Shown: positions 34,441 through 44,367, numbered from the stretch's first letter. The stretch: DNA of 64,000 bases from Diploptera punctata (GCA_030220185.1 JASPKZ010003415.1:1204001-1268000); one strand, 5' to 3'. Notes: generated from the letters alone by a model not told the origin. Numbers and translations are program-made.

Positions 34441-34685
34441 ACTTTTTAAAATTAATATTACTTTCTTCTCAAAAATTCACTAATCACAAAAGTAAAATTT
34501 TATTTGCATTATTTGACTTCAGGACTGAAGAGCAAAAGAAAAAGCAGTGAGCAGTATTTAAGTAAATACTGAATAATACGTTAACAAAAATGTTATTTCC
34601 ATAAAAAATGGACTGAGGCCCTATATGCATGAAGAAATTCAGGAAAAACATGTAGCCTATAATATGCTAATACAAAAATATTATC

Positions 34686-34838
34686 TTAATTAAATAAAAT
34701 GTTTTATATAATTTTCATATTTATTAAAATACAAATTCTTAACAGCTGTTTCAGTACTTCATATCTTCTTCAGACGAATTTTATCATAATAAATATGAAA
34801 ATCATATAAAACTTTAAGTTTTATTTTTACTTAATTAA
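34686..34838. mobile_element. Small inverted-repeat element, Penelope-like motif inside
   Basis: The arms 34686-34724 and 34788-34838 are imperfect inverted copies (TTAATTAA...TTTTCATATTTATTA). The centre, read on the minus strand at 34749-34773, contains CTGAAGA, a weak hairpin, then GAAA. The same kind of motif occurs in the Penelope-like 3' ends of this window. A solo arm lies at 28617-28666. SINE-A inserted directly at its right edge. Confidence 0.6.
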
Positions 34839-34847
34839 CTTAAAATG

Positions 34848-35186
34848 TTCACCACTGTGGTCTCGAGGTAGCGTGCTGCCTTGTCACGCAGCGGGCCCGA
34901 GTTCGATCCTCTGTCGGGACAGTTTTTCTGGGTGAGGTTTTTATCGGGGTTTTTCCTCACCTGTAAGACAAATGTCAGGAAAACTTTAAGGCCCAAACGG
35001 TCCCCGAAATCATATGGCCATCATCATCATCATCATCCTTATCATTATCATCATCATCCTTCACCGCGGTGGAAAGCAACGGGTAGCTACCACACCTACA
35101 ATTCCCTAGTAAAGCTGCAAAGCATAGCATGAAAATGCTATGATTGCAGTGAAAGATTTACCCTCGGGCAGAATTACTATGGATGG
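34848..35186 (+). mobile_element. SINE-A, full length
   Basis: Head TTCACCACTGTGGTCTCGAG with a box B-like GAGTTCGATCC. The tail ends CTATGGATGG. The near-perfect target-site duplication is AACTTAAAATG (34837-34847) and AACTTAAAAATG (35187-35198). Confidence 0.93.
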
Positions 35187-35199
35187 AACTTAAAAATGG

Positions 35200-36600
35200 A
35201 TTTTCATCAAGTAAACGCCAAATCAATCGATTGCAAAAATATTAATTTCATTTTTTAAAAACTTACCTGAAGGCCTTTTTGAAAGAAGATATTAAAATGG
35301 GGATAAAATGAATAAAAAACGATATTTTCATAATCTCATATTATATTAATTAGACCAGATGTATTTTTAGCGAATTCGAAGGAATGAAGCTTGTTCCCAT
35401 GACAATATTTATTTTAATTTTTTACAGATCTTCAACGATCCTATCTACTGGATACCGAAAATGACTGACCACAATTTATATACTTGTGTGTGTGTCTTTC
35501 AGCACTCTAGCGACCGCAATGTTTGTTTTATCAAAAGCAGACTTGGCATCTAGCAATCAATGAAAAAAGTAAATTGAAGTTTTTTATCTAACAGAAACGA
35601 ACCATTATATATGGGAGTTCACTTGGAACGAATATTTAAAAATCGCTCTGATGGTCGCAATTTTCGATATTTCGCAACGAAACTCAGTATATGCCATTAA
35701 CAGTATACACGGAAGGTATTCATAAAAAATCAGCGAATTCCGACTATTATAAGTAGGGATTTACCTGACACCGGAGATTAAAATTTCGCTCTATATACCA
35801 TACCATTAAACTTAAATTGACAATGTATCCAGTAGTATACATTGATTTAATTTATTCAATATTTTCAATAAAGTAATAGAAAAATGATTCATTGTGCATT
35901 ATATAAATTTGTGTCAAATTACACGATATGTATGATAGTTTTAAATAAGCTGACAGTAAAAATTGGGTTTCTCCAATTTGACAAAATAAATACGAGTATG
36001 TATATTCTGTAAACCAGCAAAATCGGACCACAAATTCGACTTTCTGAGGAATTCACTTAGTTTATGCAGTCCCTGCGCGACGGACATATTTTTTTACTTC
36101 GATTAGGCATTTTAAATATTTTTTTATAAACTGTGAAAGAATTATAATTTACAACTGGACGTGATTTAGGGAAATGTCACAGTTCATCCCATAACTTAAT
36201 TCTGTGTGTATTGGTCAAATGTAACCGTCCAAATATCATTATTCATTGGGGATGTATTTTATTTTGCATGCATTAAATATTGTAGTCGTAATCACTAATT
36301 AAATTCCATGTGCATAAACGATCGTTTAATATGGCTTAGTAATCTAATGTCAGTTTCATAACAAAAGCAGCATATAAATTATGAACTTATTCAATTATGT
36401 CAAAAATACAATATCAAACAGTCCTGCTATATGGATCAATTAGCTACCAAGTCAACATCTGTACATTAATACCGCTCATAATAATTGAAACTAAAGAGCT
36501 ATATATCCTGCAGATAATATGGAAAATTAATGTTATTTACTTATTATAAATGGGCACTATTGGTTAAAGTTCAGTTTTTCGCTTTCTAAACTAATTATTT
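35200..36600. other. AT-rich DNA, no gene
   Basis: Contains only a diverged copy of repeat R17 at about 35590-35700. No ORF or transposon end that I can support. Confidence 0.5.
35590..35700. repeat. Unclassified dispersed repeat R17, copy 2
   Basis: AACGAACCATTATATATGGG, then GGTCGCAATTTTCGATATTT and CGCAACGAAACTCAGTA parallel 17155-17255 at low identity. Confidence 0.4.
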
Positions 36601-36625
36601 AATTAATTAGTCTTATATCTAAATT

Positions 36626-36629
36626 GTCC
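36626..36629 (+). repeat. Displaced 5' tip (GTCC) of the interrupted SINE-A
   Basis: The SINE target-site duplication ATATCTAAATT (36615-36625) and the first bases of SINE-A lie upstream of the LINE. The rest of the SINE is at 39898-40241. The GTCC is part of the LINE's own target-site duplication, TAAATTGTCC. Confidence 0.8.
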
Positions 36630-36664
36630 CCCCCAGGAGCTATCACCTTGACGTGGTGGGGGGG
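36628..36664 (+). promoter_or_regulatory. 5' hairpin of the RTE-like LINE
   Basis: Seven C (36628-36634) can pair with seven G (36658-36664). Inside, CACC (36644-36647) can pair with GGTG (36655-36658) around TTGACGT, so the two helices compete for one base. A structured 5' end is common in non-LTR elements. Whether this one is a promoter or a ribozyme cannot be told from sequence reading. Confidence 0.4.
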
Positions 36665-39600
36665 CTTAGTACCCGATGAACCAGACGACTCTACTGGGGA
36701 AGATTGACTTAGGTTAATCTTGCTGGTGGGTAAGAGGCGAGGGGAACTAAGTATAGCTCACAACGAAGGAATGGCGTCTGTATCCATATTGGGCGGCCAC
36801 ATCTTCGTCAAGTCAAGTCTTCAACGGTCAACAGGGCGACAAGGAATAGCACAGCTAAACTTGTAGGGCTTGAAGAGCGGAAGAAGCAGCCCTCTCTTGG
36901 GGGGTGGATACCCAGAGGAGCATGTTTGGAGGCTCAGAGGAAGCAGCCCTTCCACCATCCTTGTCCTGCGAAGCGCTCGTAACGCTTCCAGGAGACATTT
37001 ATCTTACTGAGAAGCTTCATGGAAATCAGCCGGATTGTCATAAAAGGAACCGACCCAAGCAAGATAAAAGGATACGATTTGGAATAAAGGACATTTTGAA
37101 ATTAGGAAATTGGAACGTAAGGGGAATAAATACAAAAGAAGAAGAATTAGAAAGAGAATTAAAGAAAAAAGAAATAAATATAGCAACAATAACAGAAACA
37201 AAAAAGAAACTAAAAGGAACAAAGGACTTACAACACTATACTATGTTGTATAGCGGAGTAGAACAGACAACAAGAGCGCAGTGTGGAGTAGCAATTTTAA
37301 TAGATGAAAAATGGAAGAACAAATTGAATAGCTATGAGTTTATAAATGAAAGAATCCTGATAGCCAGATTTAAAATTGAAAGAGGATATATGATGATAAT
37401 TGCTGTGTATGCCCCAGAGGAAGGCAAGAAAGAAGAAACAAAAACATTTTATAAAACATTACAAACATTAGTTGATAAATATACAAAAGATCATCATTTA
37501 ATAATAAGTGGAGACTTAAATGCCAGAGTAGGCAATGTCCCTATACCTAATGTAATAGGAAATAATGGAGAAAAAACAATAAATGAAAATGGACAGGATT
37601 TGAGACAGTTTTCAGCCTATAATCAATTAAAAATAATGAATACCTATTTCCGAAAAAAGGACATACATAAATATACAAGAAGTGGATATAACTCAAGATC
37701 AATAATTGACTATTTAATCGTAAACAACAAGCTAGGAGCCTTGGTAAAAGATGTGAGAGTACATAGAGGCAGCGATATATACTCTGATCACTATCTCGTG
37801 ATAAGCAAAATAAACATAATAGCTAAATGGCGGAAAAATAACATAAAGAACAAAAGAAACCAAGAAGAAGTATATAAAATATATTTATTACAAGATCAAA
37901 GTATTAGACAACATTATGAAAGCAGAATGAATAAATATATATCAGAGATAGCGACGTCAGAAGATATAAATATTGAATGGGAAAATATATCAAATGTAAT
38001 ACATAAAACAGCAAATGAGATATTAGGAAAGAAAAATAGAATAAGGAATAGGAAGGGCTTGAGAACTTGGAATGCGAATATACAAAATGCAGTGAATGAA
38101 AAACAAAAAGCATATCATACATACTTACGACTGAAAACAGAAGAATCTTATGAAGAATATAAAATGAAAAGGAGAATTGCTAAAAGCATTATAAGAAAAT
38201 CCCATCAGGAGTCATGGGATAAATTTATAAGCTCAGTAGAACATGATATGTATGGAAGACAAGAAATAGGTTATAAATTAGTGAAACATCTAAATCAGAC
38301 TGAGAAAGATTCTGCCAGATTGAATATAATCCCAGAACAAGAATGGATCCAGCATTATGAAAAACTTTGGAAAAAGGAGGAAATTGAAGGAAAAGAGAAC
38401 AATGAGGAAGAAATAAAAGTGGAAAATATTGATGTAATAGACATAAATGAATTAGAAATGGCTTTGAAAACCACTAAGAATAGGAAAGCAACAGGATTAG
38501 ATAATATAAATATGGAATTAATCAAATATAGTGGAATATTGTGTAAACTACGAATACTTCATCTAATTAATATATGTTGGCAGACCTATGGGATTCCAAC
38601 CACTTGGAAAACAGCAATTGTCAAGAATATATTCAAAAGAGGAGACCGGAGAAATTGCGAGAATTACAGAGGGATTAGCTTAATGAATACTGGCTACAAA
38701 ATATATACGAAAATAATAAATAATAGATTGAGAAACATAACAGAAGTAATAATAAATGAAAATCAAAGTGGATTCAGAAAAGGGAAGGTCATGTATAGAC
38801 AATGTCTTTACACTGAAACAACTCATAGAAAAGAGAAGAGAACATAACTTAGAAACTCACATAGGATTTATAGATTTGGATAAGGCCTTCGATCGAGTAA
38901 ACAGACAAAAATTATGGGAAATATTACGAATGAAAGGATACCCGCTGTGCCTTGTAGAAACAATAAAGACATTATATGAAGACACAAATATAATTATAGA
39001 TACCGGATTCAAAAGAACAGATGCAATCAAAACAAATACTGGATTACGACAAGGATGTAGTTTATCACCCACTTTGTTTAATATATATATAGACGATATT
39101 TTTAATAAATGGAAAGTTTTAGTAAATCCAGGAATAAGAATGGATAATAAAATGTGCATAAATAATCTTTTATTTGCTGACGATGTAATCATAATACAGA
39201 AAAATGAAGACGACTTACAGAAATCAATGCATGCATTAAATGAAATATGTAAATTATACGATCTAAAAATTTCTGTAAGGAAAACGAAGACCATGGCTTT
39301 TAGAGGAAGAGATCCAGTGAGAACCAAAATTATTTTAGAAAATCAAAGTATAGAACAGGTGTCTAGTTTCAAATATTTGGGCTGTGATGTTGGCTACAAT
39401 GTGGAAAGAGATATTGACTCCAAAATAAATAAATTTCAGACGGTGTGTGGAACAATACAGAGAACATTCAAAAATAAAATTAGAAAAGAAACCAAGATAA
39501 AAATGTATAATGTTATGGCGGTTCCCACAATATTGTATGGATGTGAAACTTGGGCTCCAGTGAAAAGACAGAAGGATAGAATACAGACGGCAGAGATGCG

Positions 39601-39891
39601 GTTCCTAAGACAAGTAAAAGGATGTACAAGACTTGATAGAATAAGAAATGAGGATATAAGAGAAGAATTGAAAGTACAGCCTTTGTTGGATAAAGTCACG
39701 AATTACAGACAGAAATGGATTGATCACATGGATGGAATGAGCAAGGAGAGATATCCATTGTTAGCCAGAAATTATCAAGCAAGAGGAAGGCGTGATGTTG
39801 GAAGACCTAGAAGACGTTGGGCTGATGCAATATGAAGTCGGAACGGGCAATTGCCTAATCCTTGGAGTGATGATGATGATGATGATGATTA
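36630..39891 (+). mobile_element. RTE-like LINE, copy 1, nearly intact
   Basis: 3.26-kb non-LTR retrotransposon. The 10-bp perfect target-site duplication TAAATTGTCC lies at 36620-36629 and 39892-39901. The 5' end starts with a C-run and can form a hairpin with a matching G-run at 36658-36664. There is one long endonuclease-RT coding region, a very short 3' UTR and a (TGA)n tail (about 39867-39889). The length, single ORF and trinucleotide tail fit the RTE clade, but the clade call is inference. One frameshift separates it from an open reading frame. Confidence 0.94.
36904..39835 (+). pseudogene. RTE-like endonuclease-reverse transcriptase, one frameshift
   Basis: Part 1 (36904-38847, 647 codons) starts at the first in-frame ATG. 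Its APE endonuclease has NWNVRG at residues 69-74, TITETKKK, VYAPEEG, GDLNARVG near 203 and SDHYLV near 294. A basic linker and the first RT blocks follow (NRKATGLDNINMEL, NYRGISLMNTGYK, QSGFRKG). Part 2 (frame of 38756-39835) continues with FIDLDKAFDRVN, QGCSLSPTLFNIYIDD, FADD at its residues 140-143, SFKYLGCD and the tail GRRDVGRPRRRW. The break is an apparent extra G in the run at 38782-38784. Everything else looks intact, so this is a young copy. Confidence 0.93.
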
Positions 39892-39897
39892 TAAATT

Positions 39898-40241
39898 GTC
39901 CACCGCTGTGGTCTCGAGGTAGCGTGCTGCCTTGTCACGCAGCGGGCCCGGGTTCGATCCCCGGTCGGGGCAGTTTTTCTGGGTGAGGTTTTTATCGGGG
40001 GTTTTCCTCACCTGTAAGACAAATTTCAGGAAAACTTTAAGGCCCAAACGGTCCCCGAAATCATATGGCCATCATCCTTATCATTATCATCCTTACCATT
40101 ATCATCATCATCCTTCACCGGTGTGGAAAGCAACGGGAAGCTACCACACCTACACAATTCCCTAGTAAAGCTGCAAGCATAGCATGAAAATGCTATGATT
40201 GCAGTGAAGGACCTGCCTTCGGGCAGAATTACTATGGATGG
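39898..40241 (+). mobile_element. SINE-A, displaced by a LINE insertion
   Basis: Full-length SINE-A with box B GGTTCGATCC and tail CTATGGATGG. Its target-site duplication ATATCTAAATT is found right after it (40242-40252). The other copy lies at 36615-36625, on the far side of the 3.26-kb LINE. It is therefore older than the LINE. Confidence 0.95.
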
Positions 40242-40274
40242 ATATCTAAATTACAATATTTATTGAGTAAAAAT

Positions 40275-41033
40275 CCAATTAGAGAATAAAATAATAGAAC
40301 AGGTGAGTAATTTTAATTACATGGGATACAATGTATCATGTAGAAAAAGTGAAGACATTGAAAACAAAATAAACAAATTATTTATATGTGTGGCACCATA
40401 AAACGAAGTCTCAAAAGTTTTAAAATTTTATAAAACAATGTGGTTCCGACACTACTATATGGATCGGAACACTGGGTCTTAAAAACCAGGAACGAAGAAT
40501 AGAAACGTCAGAAATGAGGTTTCTGAGGAGTGTGGCTGGCTATATAATAACAGATCGAAAACGAAATGAAAATGTAGTAATAGTAGTAGTAGTAGTAGTA
40601 GTCTAATGCCCATTAGCTTGGATGTGTTCCATTTGCTTTCTTGCTTCCCAATAGAGTCCTGCCAGAGTTCTTGTAGGTGACATCTTCAGAGCCTCACAGT
40701 TAGCTAGATGATCTTTGTTCATGGTAGTGTTATTGTCTTGGCACAGGATACAATTTGGAGAGTTGAAGATTCCAATTTTATGGAGGTGTGAAAATGTATG
40801 AAGTGAACTAAATATATTCAAACTATTAGATAGAATTGCACAATACAGAGATGAATGGATGGACCACATCAACAGAATGGATAACAATAGAATTCCGAAA
40901 CAGATTCTGCATTACAAACCACTAGGACGAAGAAATGTTGGAAGACCTAGTCAAAGATGGACAGACCAATTCTAGCATGAGATCGGAACAGATCTTAAGG
41001 TCTAATCCTTGATTCTGATTATGATGAAGATGA
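40275..41033 (+). mobile_element. RTE-like LINE 3' fragment, interrupted
   Basis: EQVSNFNYMGYNVSC, then ENKINKLFICV, VRNEVSEECGWL-type text and, after an insertion, RIAQYRDEWMDHINRMDNNR, then GRRNVGRPSQRWTDQF. This is the same C-terminal region as copy 1 (36630-39891), ending in a GATGAAGATGA tail. It has several frameshifts. It is interrupted at 40577-40788 and capped by piggyBac at 41034. Confidence 0.85.
40577..40788 (-). mobile_element. Second LINE family fragment (CCHC tail) nested in an RTE-like copy
   Basis: Minus-strand text reads HTFSHLHKIGIFNSPNCILC, then KDHLANCEAL and YWEARKQMEHIQANGH, then a stop. The HLHKIGI..SP.C..C....HL..C pattern is the C-terminal CCHC region of Jockey/R1-type LINEs. 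A (TAC)n tail follows (40578-40602). The 10-bp perfect target-site duplication TGAAAATGTA is at 40567-40576 and 40789-40798. It is heavily 5' truncated (212 bp). Confidence 0.85.
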
Positions 41034-41037
41034 TTAA

Positions 41038-42079
41038 CCCATTGGAGACTTTTAACGAGTCTCCCTCGTGAGCAGGTAGAAAGTCCAAACAGCTCCTCCA
41101 CGACCTACACTCGTTGTTGTGTTATAACCCCCACTGTAAGAAGTTAGGTTTTTTTAGTGGTTTAAATTTTCGATTCACCGTCAGTAAAATTTGTTGTTTG
41201 TTTATGTAAAGTACATATGTATAGGCCTAGTGTATTGTATAGTTTATTTTTGTTATTATTTATAGAATAGTAGACTATAGCTGTAGGCATTCATTACGGT
41301 AAAATATAAGTGAATATAAATTCAGTGTTTATTTGTTAAAATTCATAGCTGTAATTTTTTTTTTGCAATATGTCCGTAAATAGGAGAGATCGTATTGCTA
41401 TTGAGAAACTAAGTGAAGTAGTGGATGAAATGTTATGTGACAGTGATTGTAGTGAATTATCATGGAACGAAGATTCGAACGATGAAATAATATACAGTGA
41501 CAACGTAACCGTGCATGCTACTGATGGTAGAAATATTAGGTCAGTTTCGTCCAGTTTTTATCTATAGTATTTTATAATTTACAGGTCGATATATAACTAA
41601 GATAATTAAAGAATATACGAAGAACTTTTCCTGATTTTATAATGTATAGGTCTATGCTTATTTATATTTCATATATTTATTTTTATTATGTACAGTATTA
41701 TATTGCGTTAGTTATTTTTTTCGGTCTTGTTTGAACATATGATTTGTGTTTACTTTCAAGGCAATGTCCGAGAACTGTTACAAAAAGATGGTTTTTGAAA
41801 TGTTTGTCAACTTTCACAGCCTTGAAAATAACAAAACATAACGGTTTACAATGCACAACAGAGGGTAGCAGGTAGGCCACATTCCTTTGCTATTCGTAAA
41901 AGTACAAGATACTAAAAGAAATTCAGGGGTAAACAAAATATCTGAAAACATAAGTGATAGAACACAGTATGTGTATTTTGTATTCTGATTTAAAGTCCAG
42001 CGCAGCCGGAGTAGCGGTGAGGAGATTTAAATGGGTTCCCAGTGAACATGCTAGGCGCTTTAAACGTGTCTCCAATGGG
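41038..42079. mobile_element. piggyBac-family element, internally deleted
   Basis: TTAA target duplications at 41034-41037 and 42080-42083 flank CCCATTGGAGAC on the left and GTCTCCAATGGG on the right, an exact 12-bp terminal inverted repeat. TTAA target and CCC/GGG ends are piggyBac hallmarks. A subterminal GGAGAC...GTCTCC hairpin lies at the left end. At 1.04 kb it is far too short for an autonomous copy; only an N-terminal ORF remains. It sits at the 3' end of the LINE fragment. Confidence 0.9.
41370..41567 (+). CDS. Truncated piggyBac transposase N-terminus (candidate)
   Basis: 65 codons: MSVNRRDRIAIEKLSEVVDE, then an acidic stretch rich in S, D and E (CDSDCSELSWNEDSNDE). An acidic N-terminus is usual in piggyBac transposases, and the position about 330 bp inside the element fits. 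The DDD catalytic domain and the C-terminal cysteine-rich domain are absent. The last ten or so residues probably read into unrelated sequence. The assignment rests on context more than on motif. Confidence 0.5.
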   Translation: MSVNRRDRIAIEKLSEVVDEMLCDSDCSELSWNEDSNDEIIYSDNVTVHATDGRNIRSVSSSFYL

Positions 42080-42189
42080 TTAATGATTACATGATATACC
42101 TACAATACAAAAATGTACTATTATTATCTACAAGATATGTGTTGATTTACTCTAGATTTAATGAATAGAATATATTATCTATAGAGTGC

Positions 42190-42545
42190 TGCCAGGTTAT
42201 CGTTACGACATTTCTGGTATTCTTTACTGGCATCGGCGTTTTGTAACCCACTTCTGAGGTTGGGGCATCCTTAAGGAGGAGTTACGCTGCCTCCATGGTA
42301 TATTATAGCTGAATAATATGGTAATGAACCGCTAGAAGAGGAATCAATCCTAAACTGAATCTAATGAAGCTAATAATAGTGATGACAATTATGGCCAGAT
42401 GATGTCCGGGGACCGTTTGGACCTTAAAGGTTCCTGACATTTGTTTTACAGGTGAGGAAAAACAAAAAAAAAAACCTCACCCAGGAAACTTGTCCAAACC
42501 GAGGACCGAACTCGGACCAGCTGCGTGACAAGGCAACATGGACTC
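42190..42545 (-). mobile_element. Composite SINE: SINE-A head with tail 2, copy 2
   Basis: Left: ACATTTCTGGTATTCTTTAC, CCCACTTCTGAGGTTGGGG and GGAGGAGTTACGCTGCC (tail 2). Right: GGGGACCGTTTGGACC, TTTTACAGGTGAGGAAAAAC and AGCTGCGTGACAAGGCA (SINE-A head reversed). It has the same architecture as 19290-19675, with more divergence. Confidence 0.75.
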
Positions 42546-42889
42546 GAATAAAATATGAGATGTATAAGATAGAAAAATGAAAATAAAACTACTAATGACA
42601 TAGAAAAAGTTTGAGAAAAGTAAATTATTTAACAACATTTAATTACATAAGCGTGACTTAAAAGTGTTAAGTGTGCACCAACTGCTGATATCTTGAGGGA
42701 GAGAATTCCAGTAGCTGGCAAAGGCTAAGAACGGGCAGAAAATGTACATTTGTTGTAACAATTGTAAAATTCTAATAACTCAATATTCTGACGAGTACTT
42801 ATATGATTCATATACATATAGATGTTTGAGAATAAGTATACAGTCTTCTAGGGGCTGTAGATAAAGTTTTGATAAGGAACCCTTCTTAT

Positions 42890-43870
42890 TCTTCTTCATC
42901 ACGGTTTAGGCTTATATACTAGCCTGTTCCGGCTCCAAGTTGATGCTGTTTCCATCTTTTCATTGGTCTTACCAAACTACTTCTTCCTCGTGGTGAATAG
43001 CTGTATGCTGTTTTTGATATTCTATTCTCAGTCATCCTTGCCAAGTGTTATTTCCAGTTTGTTATGTATTTCACTATTGTTGTGTTTAATTCCACTACTT
43101 TTACTTGTTGTCTTATTTCTGTGTTATGTCTTTGTCTCTTCTTTGATATCCTGCTATTGGTCTGAGGAATCTCATTTCAGCAGCTTATATTCTGGCAAGT
43201 CCACCGCTGTGGTCTCGAGGTAGCGTGCTGCCTTGTCACGCAGCAGGCCCGGGTTCGATCCCCGTTCGGGGCAGTTTTTCTGGGTGAGGTTTTTATCGGG
43301 GTTTTTCCTCACCTGTAAGACAAATGTCAGGAAAACTTTAAGGCCCAAACGGTCCCCGAAATCATATGGCCATCATCCTTATCATTATCATCCTTACCAT
43401 TATCATTATCATCATCATCCTTCACCGGTGTGGAAAGCAACGGGAAGCTACCACACCTACACAATCAATTCCCTAGTAAAGCTGCAAGCATAGCATGAAA
43501 ATGCTATGATTGCAGTGAAGGACCTGCCTTCGGGCAGAATTGCTATGGATGGATATTCTGGCAGATTGTTGTGTTGTCACTGTCCATGTTTCGGATCCAT
43601 TAGTAATAATAGGCACTGCCATTGTCTTGTGTAATTTCATTATAGAGTCTTTCCTGGCTTTATTTTTCAAAGTTCTTTTAGTGTTCCTGTTATATAATTA
43701 AACTTACATTTAGTTTGTTGTTTATATATGTTTCCCCTGTGTATGTTATTTCGCAATGTAGGAAGTTATATCTTACCACTTGTTCTATTGGTTTATTTTC
43801 TAATATTATCTTTGTCTGAACTGGATGAGCGCCCTTGAAGGCCATAGTTTTTGATGAAATGAAACCCATG
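42890..43870 (-). mobile_element. RTE-like LINE C-terminal fragment, minus strand, split by SINE-A
   Basis: Minus-strand upstream part (43560-43860): MAFKGAHPVQTKIILENKPI, then EQVVRYNFL, and NEITQDNGS-type text. Downstream part (42890-43198): AEMRFLRPI-like text, IVKYITNWK, HLARMTENRISKTAYSYSPR and GRSSLVRPMKRW. The two halves join across the SINE. Several stops. Confidence 0.8.
43199..43552 (+). mobile_element. SINE-A, full length, inside a LINE fragment
   Basis: GTCCACCGCTGTGGTCTCG to CTATGGATGG. The 11-bp perfect target-site duplication ATATTCTGGCA lies at 43187-43197 and 43553-43563. It has one extra A before the head. Box B is GGTTCGATCC. Confidence 0.95.
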
Positions 43871-44300
43871 TTCGCAAAAGTGTCATTTCGATGTAAACTA
43901 AGTTTGAAGATTGAAACACAATGGGCTGATATCGTGTGTCTTAATGTTTCAGAATAAGTATTACAGACTTCTAGGGGTTGTACTTCACCTGTAGAGTCGG
44001 AGGAAGATCTTCTTGCATGAATTATGGCGGCAGCTGAAATAATTGGAAATTATTGCCTATAATTGTGTATGAAAACATGCGTCGTAAGTACACTTTGTGC
44101 AACGAACAACAGGGTCGCCACGTGGATCACACTTGTAGTACAACCCCTAGAAGTCTGTAATACTTATTCTGAAACACAAGACACACGATATCAGTCCATT
44201 GTGTTTCGATCTCCAAACTTATTTTACGTCTGGACATGGGTTCCTTATCAAAATTTATCTACTAAGTCCTCTCTAAAACCCCTAGAAGTTTGTAATACTT
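43860..44300. repeat. Fold-back (inverted) repeat with arms of about 120 bp
   Basis: The left arm (about 43862-43982) contains ACACAATGGGCTGATATCG and TACAGACTTCTAGGGGTTG. The right arm (about 44138-44260) is its reverse complement with few mismatches. A third partial copy, ACCCCTAGAAGTTTGTAATA, follows at about 44277, and a related phrase is at 42835-42870. No coding capacity. Could be a MITE or part of a larger fold-back element. Confidence 0.75.
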
Positions 44301-44313
44301 ATTCTGAAACAAA

Positions 44314-44315
<2 letters not shown>

Positions 44316-44362
<47 letters not shown>
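44316..44362. repeat. (CT)n(TA)n microsatellite
   Basis: CT run followed directly by a TA run. A second (TA)n run is at 44470-44499. Confidence 0.9.

Positions 44363-44367
<5 letters not shown>

Noticed and set aside
34881..35132. Protein with HHHHHH tract, 83 codons (and similar ORFs at 39932 and 43233)
   Set aside because: These ORFs are translations of SINE-A. The histidine run is the (ATC)n stretch. The same protein appears at each SINE copy because the SINE is repeated.
37004..37222. Leucine/phenylalanine-rich minus-strand ORFs opposite the LINE (also 37904-38122 and 38857-39327)
   Set aside because: Antisense shadows of the lysine/glutamate-rich LINE coding region.
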